34,069 bases of DNA from an uncultured Atopobiaceae bacterium (GCA_947625235.1 CANQNP010000012.1:1-34069); one strand, 5' to 3'; positions 22,604 through 31,162 are shown, numbered from the stretch's first letter. Translations and numbers: made by a program. The notes: generated from the letters alone by a model not told the origin.

Positions 22604-22960
22604 TTACTCCTTCTCCAGCGTCAGGCCGCTGGCCTTGTAATCCACATTGGAACTCTCCTCGCCGCGCTCGACCTTGACCTTCAGTGTGTCCTCTGTGTCG
22701 GTCACCTTCCAAACGACGGTCCGGTCCTCGTCCAGGGGCTTGTCCGTGACCGAAGATGTCGTGATCTTCACAGTCGCGTCCGCGGGCGCCACAACATGAA
22801 GGGCGGCAAAGTTGCCGGTCGCTCCCTGGTCGTACTTGTCGAAGTTCTTGATGTGGTGCAGCGTGCCGTGCAGCACGTTGTCGCCGTCAACCGTGACGTT
22901 CGATTGCAGCGCGCTTACCTCCATGCCCAAAACTGTGGCGTCATTGGGCATAGAGGACAT
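22604..22960 (-). CDS. Small head protein of unknown function
   Basis: This 118-residue protein directly follows the major capsid gene; its ATG overlaps the capsid stop as TGATG. It reads as an all-beta protein (NVTVDGDNVLHGTLHHI, FAALHVVAPADATVKITT, DTLKVKVERGEE). It may be a second capsid decoration or head-completion protein, judging from position and beta content alone. No family is recognised. Confidence 0.65.
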   Translation of the reverse strand: MSSMPNDATVLGMEVSALQSNVTVDGDNVLHGTLHHIKNFDKYDQGATGNFAALHVVAPADATVKITTSSVTDKPLDEDRTVVWKVTDTEDTLKVKVERGEESSNVDYKASGLTLEKE

Positions 22961-24054
22961 CAAGGGTCCACGCCGATGACATCCTTGGCGTAGATGTACG
23001 GGCAGTAGTTCTTGGGAGCGGCCAGGGGCCGGGTGCCGAGGCGCAGCTTGCGCTGGTCGTTCTCCTGGTCCACCACCAGCTTGGGCACGCGCTGGGAAAC
23101 GTAGGTGGTGGGCATGGTGGCGCCGTAGTCGATCTGGGTGATCTGGCCGTACTTCATGCTGCCGCAGTTGGGCGCGGTCACGATGACATCCTTGGGACCC
23201 AGAACGGGCTTGTCCTTGCCATCATCGTCCAGATACCGCTCATCCACGGAGAACACGTTGAGGTTGTGGCCGCCGAAGTTCAGCACGCCCATGAAGGTCA
23301 CGCCATCATAGGCGGTCAGCTGCTCCCGGATGCCGTTGCCCAGATACACGCCGCTGTTCTTGTCCAGCAGCTCCGCAGTCCGCTTGTCCTCCATGATGAA
23401 GTCGGCCACATCGGAGCCGAGGAGCAGGTCAGCGGCGGGCAGGCCGCGCTTGGACAGCATCCGGCACATGGCCTTCACGTCGAAGCGGTAGTTGCCCTTC
23501 TCGCTGTCCCACTTGTTGAGCACGGTGAAGGTGTGCTCGGACACGGGGCCGTCGTAGAAGTTGACGAACAGCTTCTCGCCCTTGGTGACGGCATCGACGT
23601 AGGTCTGCATCTCGCAGGCGTTGGTGATCATGACCTGGGCACACATCCACTCCTCCCGGCGGCGGATGAAGTCCTCCAGATCCGTGAGATCGTCCCGGAT
23701 CAGCCGGGCGGCCCGCTCGGCGGGGGTGGAAATAGCGTACAGAGCCTCACCGAAGCCGCGCTTCCTGAGCTCGTCGAGCGTCAGCAGGCGGCTGGGGGCG
23801 ATGTAGGCAGGCTCATACTCGTGGACGGTGTAGCCTCTGCGGTCCATGGGGATGTCGCCAACACGCCGGGAAACGAAGGGGGCCATCCGGCGGTCGCCCT
23901 TGCGGTACTCCACGAGGACCTTGTCGGCGGCAAAGACGTCGCCCTCCCCGGTGGAGAAGTAGCGGTCGCGGAAGAAGGACGCGCGGGGCGTGACCTCCTC
24001 CGCGATGGCGATCATGATGTAGGTGTCGAAAAAGTTCAGGGTGTTGTTAGGCAT
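22960..24054 (-). CDS. Major capsid protein, lambda gpE-like
   Basis: This 364-residue protein belongs to the phage major capsid protein E family (HK97 fold). Typical pieces are the N-terminal YIMIAIAEEVTPRASFFRDR, the VLVEYRKGDRRMAPFVSRRV segment, DDLTDLEDFIRRREEWMCAQ and the C-terminal FGGHNLNVFSVDERYLDDDG. It forms the icosahedral shell and is stabilised by the gpD-like protein encoded before it. The ATG follows GGAGGGATACCT. Confidence 0.95.
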   Translation of the reverse strand: MPNNTLNFFDTYIMIAIAEEVTPRASFFRDRYFSTGEGDVFAADKVLVEYRKGDRRMAPFVSRRVGDIPMDRRGYTVHEYEPAYIAPSRLLTLDELRKRGFGEALYAISTPAERAARLIRDDLTDLEDFIRRREEWMCAQVMITNACEMQTYVDAVTKGEKLFVNFYDGPVSEHTFTVLNKWDSEKGNYRFDVKAMCRMLSKRGLPAADLLLGSDVADFIMEDKRTAELLDKNSGVYLGNGIREQLTAYDGVTFMGVLNFGGHNLNVFSVDERYLDDDGKDKPVLGPKDVIVTAPNCGSMKYGQITQIDYGATMPTTYVSQRVPKLVVDQENDQRKLRLGTRPLAAPKNYCPYIYAKDVIGVDP

Positions 24055-24068
24055 AGGTATCCCTCCTA

Positions 24069-24491
24069 TTAGTCTTCAGCCGTCTCGATGGGGACGGCGG
24101 CCTTGAAGAGGATGCCCTTCATACGCAGGGTATCCAGCTCGCCCTCCTCCAGGGTGACTTTGCCCTCGGTACACTGGATCTTGTTAGGATCGAAGCACCC
24201 GGCGATGTACGCCACCACGGCCACGCCGGACGCCTTGTCCCCCTCCTCGACGGGGGTATCGTCGCAGAGGATGCAGTCGGGGGTGATCTCGCCCCCATCC
24301 TTCCAGATGTGGAGTTTGCCGTCCACCTCGGCTTTCTTGCCCAGCAGGGTGCCGCGGGGCACCACAGTGGGCACGGGGTCCAGCTCACTGACATCCAGGA
24401 TGCCGCCGCGCACGTTGGGGCGGGGCTGGGTGTCGGTGATCAGCCCGTCAGGGGTCATTTCAGCGATTTTCGCATTCAGCTGCCGTGCCAT
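24069..24491 (-). CDS. Head decoration protein, lambda gpD-like
   Basis: This 140-residue protein matches the lambda gpD / phage 21 SHP decoration family (VVPRGTLLGKKAEVDGK, ASGVAVVAYIAGCFDPNKI, ILFKAAVPIETAED). Trimers bind the expanded capsid and stabilise it. Gene order protease, D, E is that of lambda. The ATG lies three bases after the protease stop, with GGAGGAGTAAGAG before it. Confidence 0.9.
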   Translation of the reverse strand: MARQLNAKIAEMTPDGLITDTQPRPNVRGGILDVSELDPVPTVVPRGTLLGKKAEVDGKLHIWKDGGEITPDCILCDDTPVEEGDKASGVAVVAYIAGCFDPNKIQCTEGKVTLEEGELDTLRMKGILFKAAVPIETAED

Positions 24492-24494
24492 CTC

Positions 24495-24998
24495 TTACTC
24501 CTCCTTCTTGTCCTTCTTGAACAGCTCCTTGACGGAGGCGCGGGCCTTCGCCATCTTGCCCTCCGGGGTGGTGGGTTCAGCACCCTCGCCCTCGCCGCCG
24601 GAAGCGGACGCGCTCACCTGCTGGGCGCCGGAGGCGGCGTTGTCCGCCTCCAGATCAGCCAGGAACTTGCGGCCCTGCTGGGACGCCTTCTGAGCGGCCC
24701 GGTAGGTCATCTCCTGGGCAGTACAGGCGTTGGGTCCGTACTTGGCCTCCCGGATGGTGTCTGCGTCGTACAGCCCGGCCAGTGCGTCAATGTCCTGAAT
24801 GCGCTTGCGCTCCGCATCGACTGCGGCGGTGGTGTCCGCCGGCTCACCGGTGGCCTGAGCCTGTGCGCCGGTCCCAGTTGCGGGTGCCTGAGTACCGCTG
24901 CCGAACGCCGACGCAGTCGCCTCCGCTCTGGCCTCGGCCATCAACGCTTCGGCCAGCTCCGGGTTCTCCGCCCGGAGCTCCTTCAGATTCTTTGCCAT
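24495..24998 (-). CDS. Nested scaffold protein (Nu3-like internal start)
   Basis: Within the protease gene and in the same frame, an ATG at 24998 has a near-perfect ribosome binding site (AGAAGGAGGAACCACC). It would give a 167-residue protein starting MAKNLKELRAENPELAEAL, helical, Ala/Glu/Gln-rich and highly charged at its C-terminus (ELFKKDKKEE). Lambda makes its scaffold Nu3 from an internal start in gene C in the same way. Composition and position fit a scaffold well. Confidence 0.75.
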   Translation of the reverse strand: MAKNLKELRAENPELAEALMAEARAEATASAFGSGTQAPATGTGAQAQATGEPADTTAAVDAERKRIQDIDALAGLYDADTIREAKYGPNACTAQEMTYRAAQKASQQGRKFLADLEADNAASGAQQVSASASGGEGEGAEPTTPEGKMAKARASVKELFKKDKKEE

Positions 24999-25790
24999 GG
25001 TGGTTCCTCCTTCTGTGCCGGAGTTATCCGGCGGATTTGTATTTGTCTCAACCGGGGCGGCGGCCTCGGGTGTGACTGTGGGAATGCTGTCCGGGGCGAA
25101 CATGCCGGGGGCCAAGTGATACTTTTTTCCCCGGACATACAGGGCGCGCCCATCGGCGCTGGCCGCAATGTTCAACGGCTCCGCGCCCTCCAGCAGTTCA
25201 TCCGCGAAGCCCTTCTCCACGGCCTCGCGCCCTGTCATGGTGGTGGTATCGGACATCATGTGCATCAGCACAGTATCCGAGATCTTCGTCTTGCGCTTGT
25301 AGATCTCTACCTGCATTTTGTCCCAGGCGTCCTGCTGCTTGGCGGCGGCCCTGAGATCGTCAGCGTTGTAGCCGCCCCAAAGAGCCACCCAGGATTTGTG
25401 GATCATGATGAGGCTGGAGGGGTTGACCTTGACGGTGTCGCAGGCGCACATGATGATGGACCCGCCGGACATGGCGTAGCCGTCCACGATGCAGGTCAGC
25501 TTGGTCCCGCTGCGGGAGAGCTCCCGAAGCCGGTTGTGGATGGTGTTGGACACGCCCGCGTCGCCGCCGTAGCTGTTGATGCGGACGGTGATCTCCTTAC
25601 AGCCAGCGACCTTCTTCAGGTCTTCCAGGAATTCATCCAAAAGAATGAACTCTCCTGGGACAGGCTCTCCGGTCCACCAGTCAACGGGCCTCTGCTCATA
25701 GATGTCTCCGTATAGGGTGATCTCCGCGCTGGTGCCGTCCGTGGTGGCCATCGCATAGGCGCCGCGCGTGATGTTGAATGGGAATTTCAC
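24495..25790 (-). CDS. ClpP-type prohead maturation protease (with C-terminal scaffold region)
   Basis: The first 230 of 431 residues form a ClpP/S49-like serine protease: INSYGGDAGV near 71-80, catalytic Ser108 in DGYAMSGGSII, His131 in LIMIHKSW, and a following Thr-Thr-Met-Thr-GREAVEKG helix. It should cleave scaffold and capsid parts during head maturation. The rest (from residue 265) is the scaffold-like domain that is also made alone. The start is GTG at 25790, overlapping the portal stop as GTGA; an ATG 13 codons later has no ribosome binding site. Confidence 0.92.
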   Translation of the reverse strand: MKFPFNITRGAYAMATTDGTSAEITLYGDIYEQRPVDWWTGEPVPGEFILLDEFLEDLKKVAGCKEITVRINSYGGDAGVSNTIHNRLRELSRSGTKLTCIVDGYAMSGGSIIMCACDTVKVNPSSLIMIHKSWVALWGGYNADDLRAAAKQQDAWDKMQVEIYKRKTKISDTVLMHMMSDTTTMTGREAVEKGFADELLEGAEPLNIAASADGRALYVRGKKYHLAPGMFAPDSIPTVTPEAAAPVETNTNPPDNSGTEGGTTMAKNLKELRAENPELAEALMAEARAEATASAFGSGTQAPATGTGAQAQATGEPADTTAAVDAERKRIQDIDALAGLYDADTIREAKYGPNACTAQEMTYRAAQKASQQGRKFLADLEADNAASGAQQVSASASGGEGEGAEPTTPEGKMAKARASVKELFKKDKKEE

Positions 25791-27400
25791 TGCTCCTTAC
25801 CTCCGTCATCGGTGTCTTTCTCGTCTGCATTGGTGGAGATGGTGACGGTAGTCCCGCCGCCGGCGGCCTTCAGCTTCTCGTTCTCCACTGCCAGCTGCTC
25901 CACGTTGGCGTCCCAGGTGCCGCCGGAGAGCTCCATGGTAACCTGCTCATGTGTCTTCAGAGCGTGCTGAATCTGCAGTACGGCGGCGCTGGCCTCCTTC
26001 AGCGGATCGAGAGATCCCTGCACCGGGCCGATCCACTGGGCGGAACACCATGCAGCGCGGATGAGCGGGTCATCGAAAAAGCCCGGAGCGATGATGCGCC
26101 CACGGGCTACGGCCTCCGCCAGCCACACCTCATAGATGGGCTGACAGAAGTCATCCACAAACCACTTCCGCCGCATTCGGAAGTCCTCCCAGGCGTCCAG
26201 GAGGGACGCCCGAGAGGAGGAGTAGCTGGAGTTGTATTCCTTGACCAGAACATCATAGGGCATGCCGAGGCCCGCGCCGACCAGTTTGCAGAAGGTCTTC
26301 ACGAAGGCATCGAAGCTGGCCACCGGCATCGTGGGACTTCCGAAGCGGACATCCTCCCCCTCTGGGACCACGTTGACGGTGCCGGGACCCATGCCATACT
26401 CGTTCTCGCCGCGGGCCGGCTCCATCGGGTTCGTGCCGGGCACGCCCACCAGATCTCCGCCACCCGTCTCATTGAACGGGAGCGCATCGGGGCTGGACTT
26501 TGTAATGATCCACGCCGTGAAAAAGCTCTGCACCAGCGCCATCATCAGGGCGGAGTCCGTGTAGCGGCGAAGCTGGAGTAGGGGCTCCATCACCGGGGCC
26601 AGATAGGTCACGCCGCGATACTGGTCCGGCCTCTCGCTGGACATGACGTGCAGAATGTTGGGAAGACCGGTCTTTCCACCGTAGGCTTCGATTCGCGCCC
26701 ACGTATCAGATCCGTTGGTGATTTCGAAGGGGTAAGTATTGTGGACGTAGTACGCCACCACCATGCCGCTCGAGTCTACTTCTACGCCGTCAAAAATCCG
26801 ATTTCCTGTATTCGGATTCGTCCCATTGGTGATGCCAGGATAGATTGTCCCACCGTACTCTGTGGGAGTACGGACCCGGTCCGCCTCCACCAGGTGAATG
26901 CGGAGGGAGTAGGGCCGCAAGGGGTCTGGGGGCCGGTGCTTCAGTACCGGGAACACATCGCCGCTCATCAGCCAGGAGGCCAGGGCCAGCTGTTGGAGAG
27001 CCTCGAAATTGTTCATGCCGATGGCATCGCAGGACGCCTTGCGCCCTGCCCAGAGCCGGAATTCCGCCTCTGTGCGCTTCTGCCACGCTTTCGCCGCCTC
27101 CGCCGAGATCCCCAGCGTCTCACGGTCAATGCTGCTCTTCAGAGCCAGGCCGATGCCCACAATCTTGGTGCGGTTGGTGTTGATGGCGGACGTGGCCAGC
27201 GGGGAACTCATGAACAGCATTCTCCCCCGCTGCCGCAGGGTGTAATTGTTCCAGTTGATATCCTGGTCCGGGCTTCCGCTCCGAGCGTTGAAGCCTTTCA
27301 GCGCCCTCCGGGTGTGGCTGGCTCCGGCCTCGCTGTACCCGCTGGCCTGGGGACGCGCCGCATCCGGGAGGTAGAGTCCTGTTCGCTTATCCTGATACAT
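25787..27400 (-). CDS. Portal protein, lambda gpB-like
   Basis: This 537-residue protein belongs to the lambda-type portal family. Supporting segments are YTLRQRGRMLFMSSPLATSA and the AINTNRTKIVGIGLALKS region near the N-terminus, the conserved HVMSSERPDQYRGVTYLAPV core, and ASRLDAWEDFRMRRKW-like residues (SSSRASLLDAWEDFRMRRKW) in the C-terminal half. A 12-mer of it forms the vertex for DNA entry and tail binding. The ATG has AGGTGAG seven bases upstream. Confidence 0.95.
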   Translation of the reverse strand: MYQDKRTGLYLPDAARPQASGYSEAGASHTRRALKGFNARSGSPDQDINWNNYTLRQRGRMLFMSSPLATSAINTNRTKIVGIGLALKSSIDRETLGISAEAAKAWQKRTEAEFRLWAGRKASCDAIGMNNFEALQQLALASWLMSGDVFPVLKHRPPDPLRPYSLRIHLVEADRVRTPTEYGGTIYPGITNGTNPNTGNRIFDGVEVDSSGMVVAYYVHNTYPFEITNGSDTWARIEAYGGKTGLPNILHVMSSERPDQYRGVTYLAPVMEPLLQLRRYTDSALMMALVQSFFTAWIITKSSPDALPFNETGGGDLVGVPGTNPMEPARGENEYGMGPGTVNVVPEGEDVRFGSPTMPVASFDAFVKTFCKLVGAGLGMPYDVLVKEYNSSYSSSRASLLDAWEDFRMRRKWFVDDFCQPIYEVWLAEAVARGRIIAPGFFDDPLIRAAWCSAQWIGPVQGSLDPLKEASAAVLQIQHALKTHEQVTMELSGGTWDANVEQLAVENEKLKAAGGGTTVTISTNADEKDTDDGGKEQ

Positions 27401-27410
27401 CCGCTCTCAC

Positions 27411-27671
27411 CTACCAATCCATGGGCATCACCGCATAGGCCCGCCGGGCGGCGTCGCCGTTCAGAAGGGCCTCCAACTCATCCACCTTTTTCTCGGCCTC
27501 CTCGATGCGCCTCTGAAGGGTTGCCAGGTCCAGCCGGGTCAATTCCTCATTGCCAATCTTGTAGCTCTTGACCTGACCGTCCAGCAGGGCCAGGTACGCT
27601 TCCCGGAGCGCGACCAGCGCGGACCGCCAGAACTCCAGCCTTGCCCTCAGTTCCGTCCTGTTTCTCGACAT
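27411..27671 (-). CDS. Small head joining protein (gpW-like position)
   Basis: This 86-residue helical protein (LEFWRSALVALREAYLALLD, then DLATLQRRIEEAEKKVDELE) sits between terminase and portal, where lambda encodes gpW (68 residues). It resembles a small family of phage proteins often labelled DUF6148 or gpW-like. The ATG at 27671 is chosen because TAGGTGATC lies before it. A head-completion role is inferred from the slot. Confidence 0.75.
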   Translation of the reverse strand: MSRNRTELRARLEFWRSALVALREAYLALLDGQVKSYKIGNEELTRLDLATLQRRIEEAEKKVDELEALLNGDAARRAYAVMPMDW

Positions 27672-27679
27672 ATGATCAC

Positions 27680-29629
27680 CTACCATTCATCGTAACCGAT
27701 ATTCTTGGGCTTGATCTGCCCCCGCCTGCGCGGCCGCGCGGGGCTGGGCTGTGTGTTGGAGGGAATGGCCTTCCCCCGTGCCATCTTAATCCGCCTGTCG
27801 ATGATGTCCAGATCCACCGGCAGGACCTTGAACGCGGCCAGGGCGTAGTTCCTGCAGTCCAGAGGCTCGTTCCGCTCGTGGCCTGGGATCTTGGTCCACA
27901 CCCACCGCTGGCGGATCTTCCCCTCCGGCACCAGATGCTCCGAAAGCAGTCCGTTGAAGTACGTGGCCCCGTAATCGTCACGCAGCGGGAAGTGGCAGTA
28001 CTTTGGCCCCGGCTCCTGCACCTTCAGATTGTCCATAATCATCTGCTTGCCGGAGTCTACGCCAAGCTGGTACTGCCAGCAGGTCCCCAGGTAGCGGTTC
28101 TTTATGATGATCTTCATCTTCTTGGGCGGAGCGGTAAAGGGCCTGTCCGGACCGTAGAAGCCCTTGATGCAGAACACCTTCTTGGAGATGCGGTCCCGGC
28201 AGAACTGCCGCACCTCGCCGGGGAAGTGGCCGCCTTCGTCCACGAAGCTCATGCTGATTTTGAGACCCAGGCCGTCCTTGAAATGTAGAACCCTGTCGAA
28301 AACCATCATATCCAGGCTGTCCCAGGTGGCGGGGTCATCCGGGCGGCCCATGATGATGCCCTTTTCGATGCCCCAGGTCTCCCCGAAGTGGCCGTGGCCC
28401 ACGATCTCATACTCGAACCGGTCATCTTGTGTGTCCACGCCGGCGGTGAGAACCAGGACACCATCCGGGAGTTCCCCATCGTAGACCTCGCGGCGCCCCA
28501 GGAGTGTGTCCGGGTCCTGGGTGTCTCCCCGGTCCTCCCAGAGCTGGCCGAAGCAGGTGTTGTAGACCACCTGCATCTTCCGTGTGTCTCCGAGGGCGTT
28601 CTGATACTTCAGACAGATGCTCTCCCAACTGGCCCAGGGGCTGACAAAGGCATTGAGCCAGAAACTGCGCTCCCCGTTGGCGTAGGCGGCGGGGTTGTCT
28701 GCCTCCCAATGAGCGGGCTGCTTCTTCATCGTGGCCTCATCGGACACACACGCACAGCCGGGGCAGAACCAGAGGACGTTGCTCACCGTGTATGTGCGCT
28801 CATGGTTGACCACCGTCTCCTGGGCATCGTAGCGGATGTTCTTCCACTGGATTTCATGGAACTCGCCACAGTGCGGACACTGAGACTTCCATCGCTCCAT
28901 GGTGCCCTTGGAGAAGCTGGTGGCGATGGCGCTCTGCCCCCGGATGGTGGGGGTGCTGACTTCCACGGCCTTCGCGTTATAAAATGTGGTCTGTCGGGCC
29001 ATGGCCAGCTCCCACGGGTCGCCCTCGGTACCGGCGGACACCGCCCAGCGGTCCCTCTCGTCCCCGAACACATACCGGATGGGCTTTGACGCCAGCGCGT
29101 GGGCCTCAGTGGAGCCGCAGAGGGTGAGGATGCCGCCGGGGTAGGACTTCTGGAGAAGGGTGTTTCCGCTGTCGCGGCTCTTGGGCGCGGACACCTTCCG
29201 GCGCAGCGCGGGGCTGTCCCGGATCATCGGCGCAATCCGCAACTTGGAGAACTCCCTGGCATCGATGGTGGTGGGATGCACGAAGAGGATGCTGCCGGGG
29301 TTCTGGTCGATGATGTATCCGATGATGTTGTTGATCAACTCCGTCTTGCCGATCTGGGAGGCGGCCACCAGAACGATGTGCCGGATCTTGGGGTCGGTAA
29401 AGGCGTCCATGATGGCCCGGAGGTACGGAGTGCGGCTGGTGCGCCAGAGGCCAGGCTCCGCGCTGCTCTCCGTTGAGAGGTACCGCTTGCACTCGGCCCA
29501 CTCCGTGACGGTGAGGTTCTCCGGGGGGTGCATCCCGGCCAAGGCCCTGGCAATGGCGCGGTTCAGCCGCTTGGCCGCCAGGTTGGCCTCTGTCTCGGCC
29601 TGCCGCCTGGCCGCTCTGCTACTCGTCAT
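27680..29629 (-). CDS. terL: Terminase large subunit, lambda gpA-like
   Basis: This 649-residue packaging motor belongs to the GpA family. The ATPase part shows Walker A-like AASQIGKT (89-96) and Walker B RYVFGDE (185-191). Two CxxC pairs (CPHCGEF and CPGCACV) could bind zinc. The nuclease part includes LTAGVDTQDDR with its metal-binding Asp, SFVDEGGHFPGEV and the C-terminal GHERNEPLDCRNYALAAF. A basic tail follows (PARPRRRGQIKPK). GpA-type terminases usually cut at cos sites. The ATG at 29629 lies within the end of terS in another frame. Confidence 0.95.
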   Translation of the reverse strand: MTSSRAARRQAETEANLAAKRLNRAIARALAGMHPPENLTVTEWAECKRYLSTESSAEPGLWRTSRTPYLRAIMDAFTDPKIRHIVLVAASQIGKTELINNIIGYIIDQNPGSILFVHPTTIDAREFSKLRIAPMIRDSPALRRKVSAPKSRDSGNTLLQKSYPGGILTLCGSTEAHALASKPIRYVFGDERDRWAVSAGTEGDPWELAMARQTTFYNAKAVEVSTPTIRGQSAIATSFSKGTMERWKSQCPHCGEFHEIQWKNIRYDAQETVVNHERTYTVSNVLWFCPGCACVSDEATMKKQPAHWEADNPAAYANGERSFWLNAFVSPWASWESICLKYQNALGDTRKMQVVYNTCFGQLWEDRGDTQDPDTLLGRREVYDGELPDGVLVLTAGVDTQDDRFEYEIVGHGHFGETWGIEKGIIMGRPDDPATWDSLDMMVFDRVLHFKDGLGLKISMSFVDEGGHFPGEVRQFCRDRISKKVFCIKGFYGPDRPFTAPPKKMKIIIKNRYLGTCWQYQLGVDSGKQMIMDNLKVQEPGPKYCHFPLRDDYGATYFNGLLSEHLVPEGKIRQRWVWTKIPGHERNEPLDCRNYALAAFKVLPVDLDIIDRRIKMARGKAIPSNTQPSPARPRRRGQIKPKNIGYDEW

Positions 29630-30215
29630 CGTCAAAGCCCCCGTTGTCTGCGGACCAGTCCATCCGTGCCCGGACGCGATCCTCATACTTCTCCGGGTCG
29701 TACTTGTAGGAGGACAACTCCTTCATCACGGCATACACCTCGCGCTTGATGATCTCGGCGGCCTCGGCGGCGGTGCCAGCTTTGGCCACGTCCACCGCCA
29801 ACCGGCCGGGCAGGGCCATCAGCGCGTCCCGAATGGTGTAGATGAGATCCTCGGTCAGCGCGGCCACGTCCTCGCTGCGGTGCATGATGCCCTGGAGCTC
29901 CTGGGACTCCAGCTCCGCGATTTGGGCCTTGGCCTGCTTGATGCGCACCTCGGCGTCGAACTTCTCCAGCTCCTTGGCCTCCGGGATGTTCTTGTCACCG
30001 CGCCCGGCGGCCTTGTCCCGAAGGTACTGCACATAGGCCCTGGTGGACTCCACGACGTTGTATCTTTTCCCGGCCGGGGTGTCCCTCTTTTTCAGAACAC
30101 CATCCCTGGTGAGCTGGTTGATCCACTGGCCCGTCAGCGCGAACAGATTGGCCAGGTCTTCAGCCTTGCAGTAGCCGGGGGTTTCTTCAATTTTGGGTTT
30201 TCTTGCGGTGGACAT
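29619..30215 (-). CDS. terS: Terminase small subunit, Nu1-like
   Basis: This 198-residue protein has an N-terminal winged-helix-like DNA-binding part (GYCKAEDLANLFALTGQWIN, LTRDGVLKKRDTPAGKRYNV) as in lambda Nu1, a coiled coil (AKELEKFDAEVRIKQAKAQI, AELESQELQG) and a C-terminal helical region that would bind TerL. It should recognise the packaging site. The ATG at 30215 is chosen over one nine codons earlier because GGGGAGGG lies before it. It overlaps terL by 11 bases. Confidence 0.9.
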   Translation of the reverse strand: MSTARKPKIEETPGYCKAEDLANLFALTGQWINQLTRDGVLKKRDTPAGKRYNVVESTRAYVQYLRDKAAGRGDKNIPEAKELEKFDAEVRIKQAKAQIAELESQELQGIMHRSEDVAALTEDLIYTIRDALMALPGRLAVDVAKAGTAAEAAEIIKREVYAVMKELSSYKYDPEKYEDRVRARMDWSADNGGFDDDE

Positions 30216-30437
30216 CCCTGGTCCCTCCCCGAAAAAAGGCATAAAAATAACGCCCCAGAAACGAAAGTCCCAAAAAAATTTTTTTGGTGACTACGCGCGT
30301 TTCGGGCGTTTTCCGCCCCGCTCCCCTCGGGGAGTGGGTCACAGTACCTTGGCTTGCGGCCACGAGCAGACGGGCGGCCCGGCCGGGTCGTCCGCTGCAC
30401 ATCTTTTTCAGTTCATGTTGATGAGGCGTTATGTTGC
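30216..30437. other. Hairpin-rich non-coding region before terS, candidate packaging site
   Basis: About 220 bases between the zinc-ribbon gene and terS hold no credible gene. It contains GGGCG/CGCCC (30304-30318), CTCCCC/GGGGAG (30321-30334) and an 18-bp A/T palindrome (30270-30287). Short open frames here have no ribosome binding site. In cos phages with GpA/Nu1 terminases the packaging site often lies just before terS, so this is a candidate; the cleavage site itself cannot be seen. Confidence 0.45.
30270..30287. repeat. Perfect palindrome CC-A7-T7-GG
   Basis: Seven A are followed by seven T, flanked by CC and GG, all fully self-complementary. Such phased A/T tracts bend DNA. It lies 55 bases before the terS start in otherwise GC-rich sequence. 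Confidence 0.8.
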
Positions 30438-30638
30438 TTATTGCGGTCGGCAGCGGTGGATGATGTCCAGGATGCGCTCCTGTTCCTCCGCATCCACACC
30501 CATATCAGCAAGGGCCTGCCGGGTTCCGCAGTCCGGGCAGATGAGCGTGGTGTTGTCGGTCCGGGACACCGCAGGGGCGCCGGTGTAGGTCCTGCCACAG
30601 AGGGGGCAGGTAGTGGGCTTCACATTCTTCTTGTCCAA
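30438..30638 (-). CDS. Small zinc-ribbon protein
   Basis: This 66-residue protein has two CxxC knuckles, Cys11-Cys14 (CPLCGRTY) and Cys34-Cys37 (CPDCGTRQ), 20 residues apart, a classic four-Cys zinc ribbon, followed by a short helix (AEEQERILDIIHRC). The start is TTG at 30638, placed six to eight bases after GGAGGAG, and it overlaps the last 19 bases of the upstream gene. It may bind DNA or another protein; the partner is unknown. It is the last gene before the packaging block. Confidence 0.8.
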   Translation of the reverse strand: MDKKNVKPTTCPLCGRTYTGAPAVSRTDNTTLICPDCGTRQALADMGVDAEEQERILDIIHRCRPQ

Positions 30639-31102
30639 AAAATCTCCTCCTTTTTGCTGTCGGCGTAGGCTTGGAGCAGGATTTGCGGGTCGAATCCGAA
30701 GCTCCGGTATCCATGGGTGCAGGTCATGAAGTAGGAGTTGCTGGGCGCTCCGAGGGGCCTGTCCGCGTACATGATGTACGCGAAGGCGTCCAGCGTCCGC
30801 ACCTGGCCGGTCTCAATCTCCGTGACCGGGAGCTCCATGTCGGCCTTGTAGTAGAAAACCGGGTAGCCCTCGTAGTGGTCCAAGCTGCGCTCATGGGCCT
30901 TGGTGATTGACCACACCGCCACCGGCACCTTGCCGCCCTCCCACGGTTCGATGGTCAGGTAGGAGCCAGTCTTGCTGCCTCTGAACAGCAGGCGGTAGTC
31001 CTCGATGACCGAAGTCCCGACGATGGCCGCCCCAGGGCAGCGCATCTGCATCTGCGGGATGTTCAAATTGCTCCCGTAGGCGATGTAATACCTGTTCGCC
31101 AT
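30620..31102 (-). CDS. Gamma-glutamylcyclotransferase-like (AIG2/BtrG fold) protein
   Basis: This 160-residue protein has the family signature YGSN at residues 9-12 (YYIAYGSNLN), which binds the substrate amino group, and the likely catalytic Glu78 in LDHYEGYP. Members release 5-oxoproline from gamma-glutamyl amines or remove gamma-glutamyl protecting groups. It follows a putative amidoligase, a pairing reported for phage and bacterial clusters that make and unmake amide bonds. The ATG has AAAGGA ten bases upstream. The fold is clear; the substrate is unknown. Confidence 0.85.
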   Translation of the reverse strand: MANRYYIAYGSNLNIPQMQMRCPGAAIVGTSVIEDYRLLFRGSKTGSYLTIEPWEGGKVPVAVWSITKAHERSLDHYEGYPVFYYKADMELPVTEIETGQVRTLDAFAYIMYADRPLGAPSNSYFMTCTHGYRSFGFDPQILLQAYADSKKEEIFWTRRM

Positions 31103-31147
31103 TTCAATCCGTCCTTTCCGAAGGGCATTCCCTTCTACTGCCTAAAG

Positions 31148-31162
31148 CCCGCTCTTGGCGGG
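31148..31162 (-). terminator. Weak hairpin between amidoligase and cyclotransferase genes
   Basis: On the minus strand CCCGC-CAAGA-GCGGG is followed by CTTTAGG. The T tract is short, so it may only slow or process the message. It lies 26 bases after the amidoligase stop. Confidence 0.3.

Noticed and set aside
30134-30402. Open frames of 71 and 88 codons before terS
   Set aside because: No ribosome binding sites; they cross the A7T7 palindrome and GC hairpins and look non-coding.
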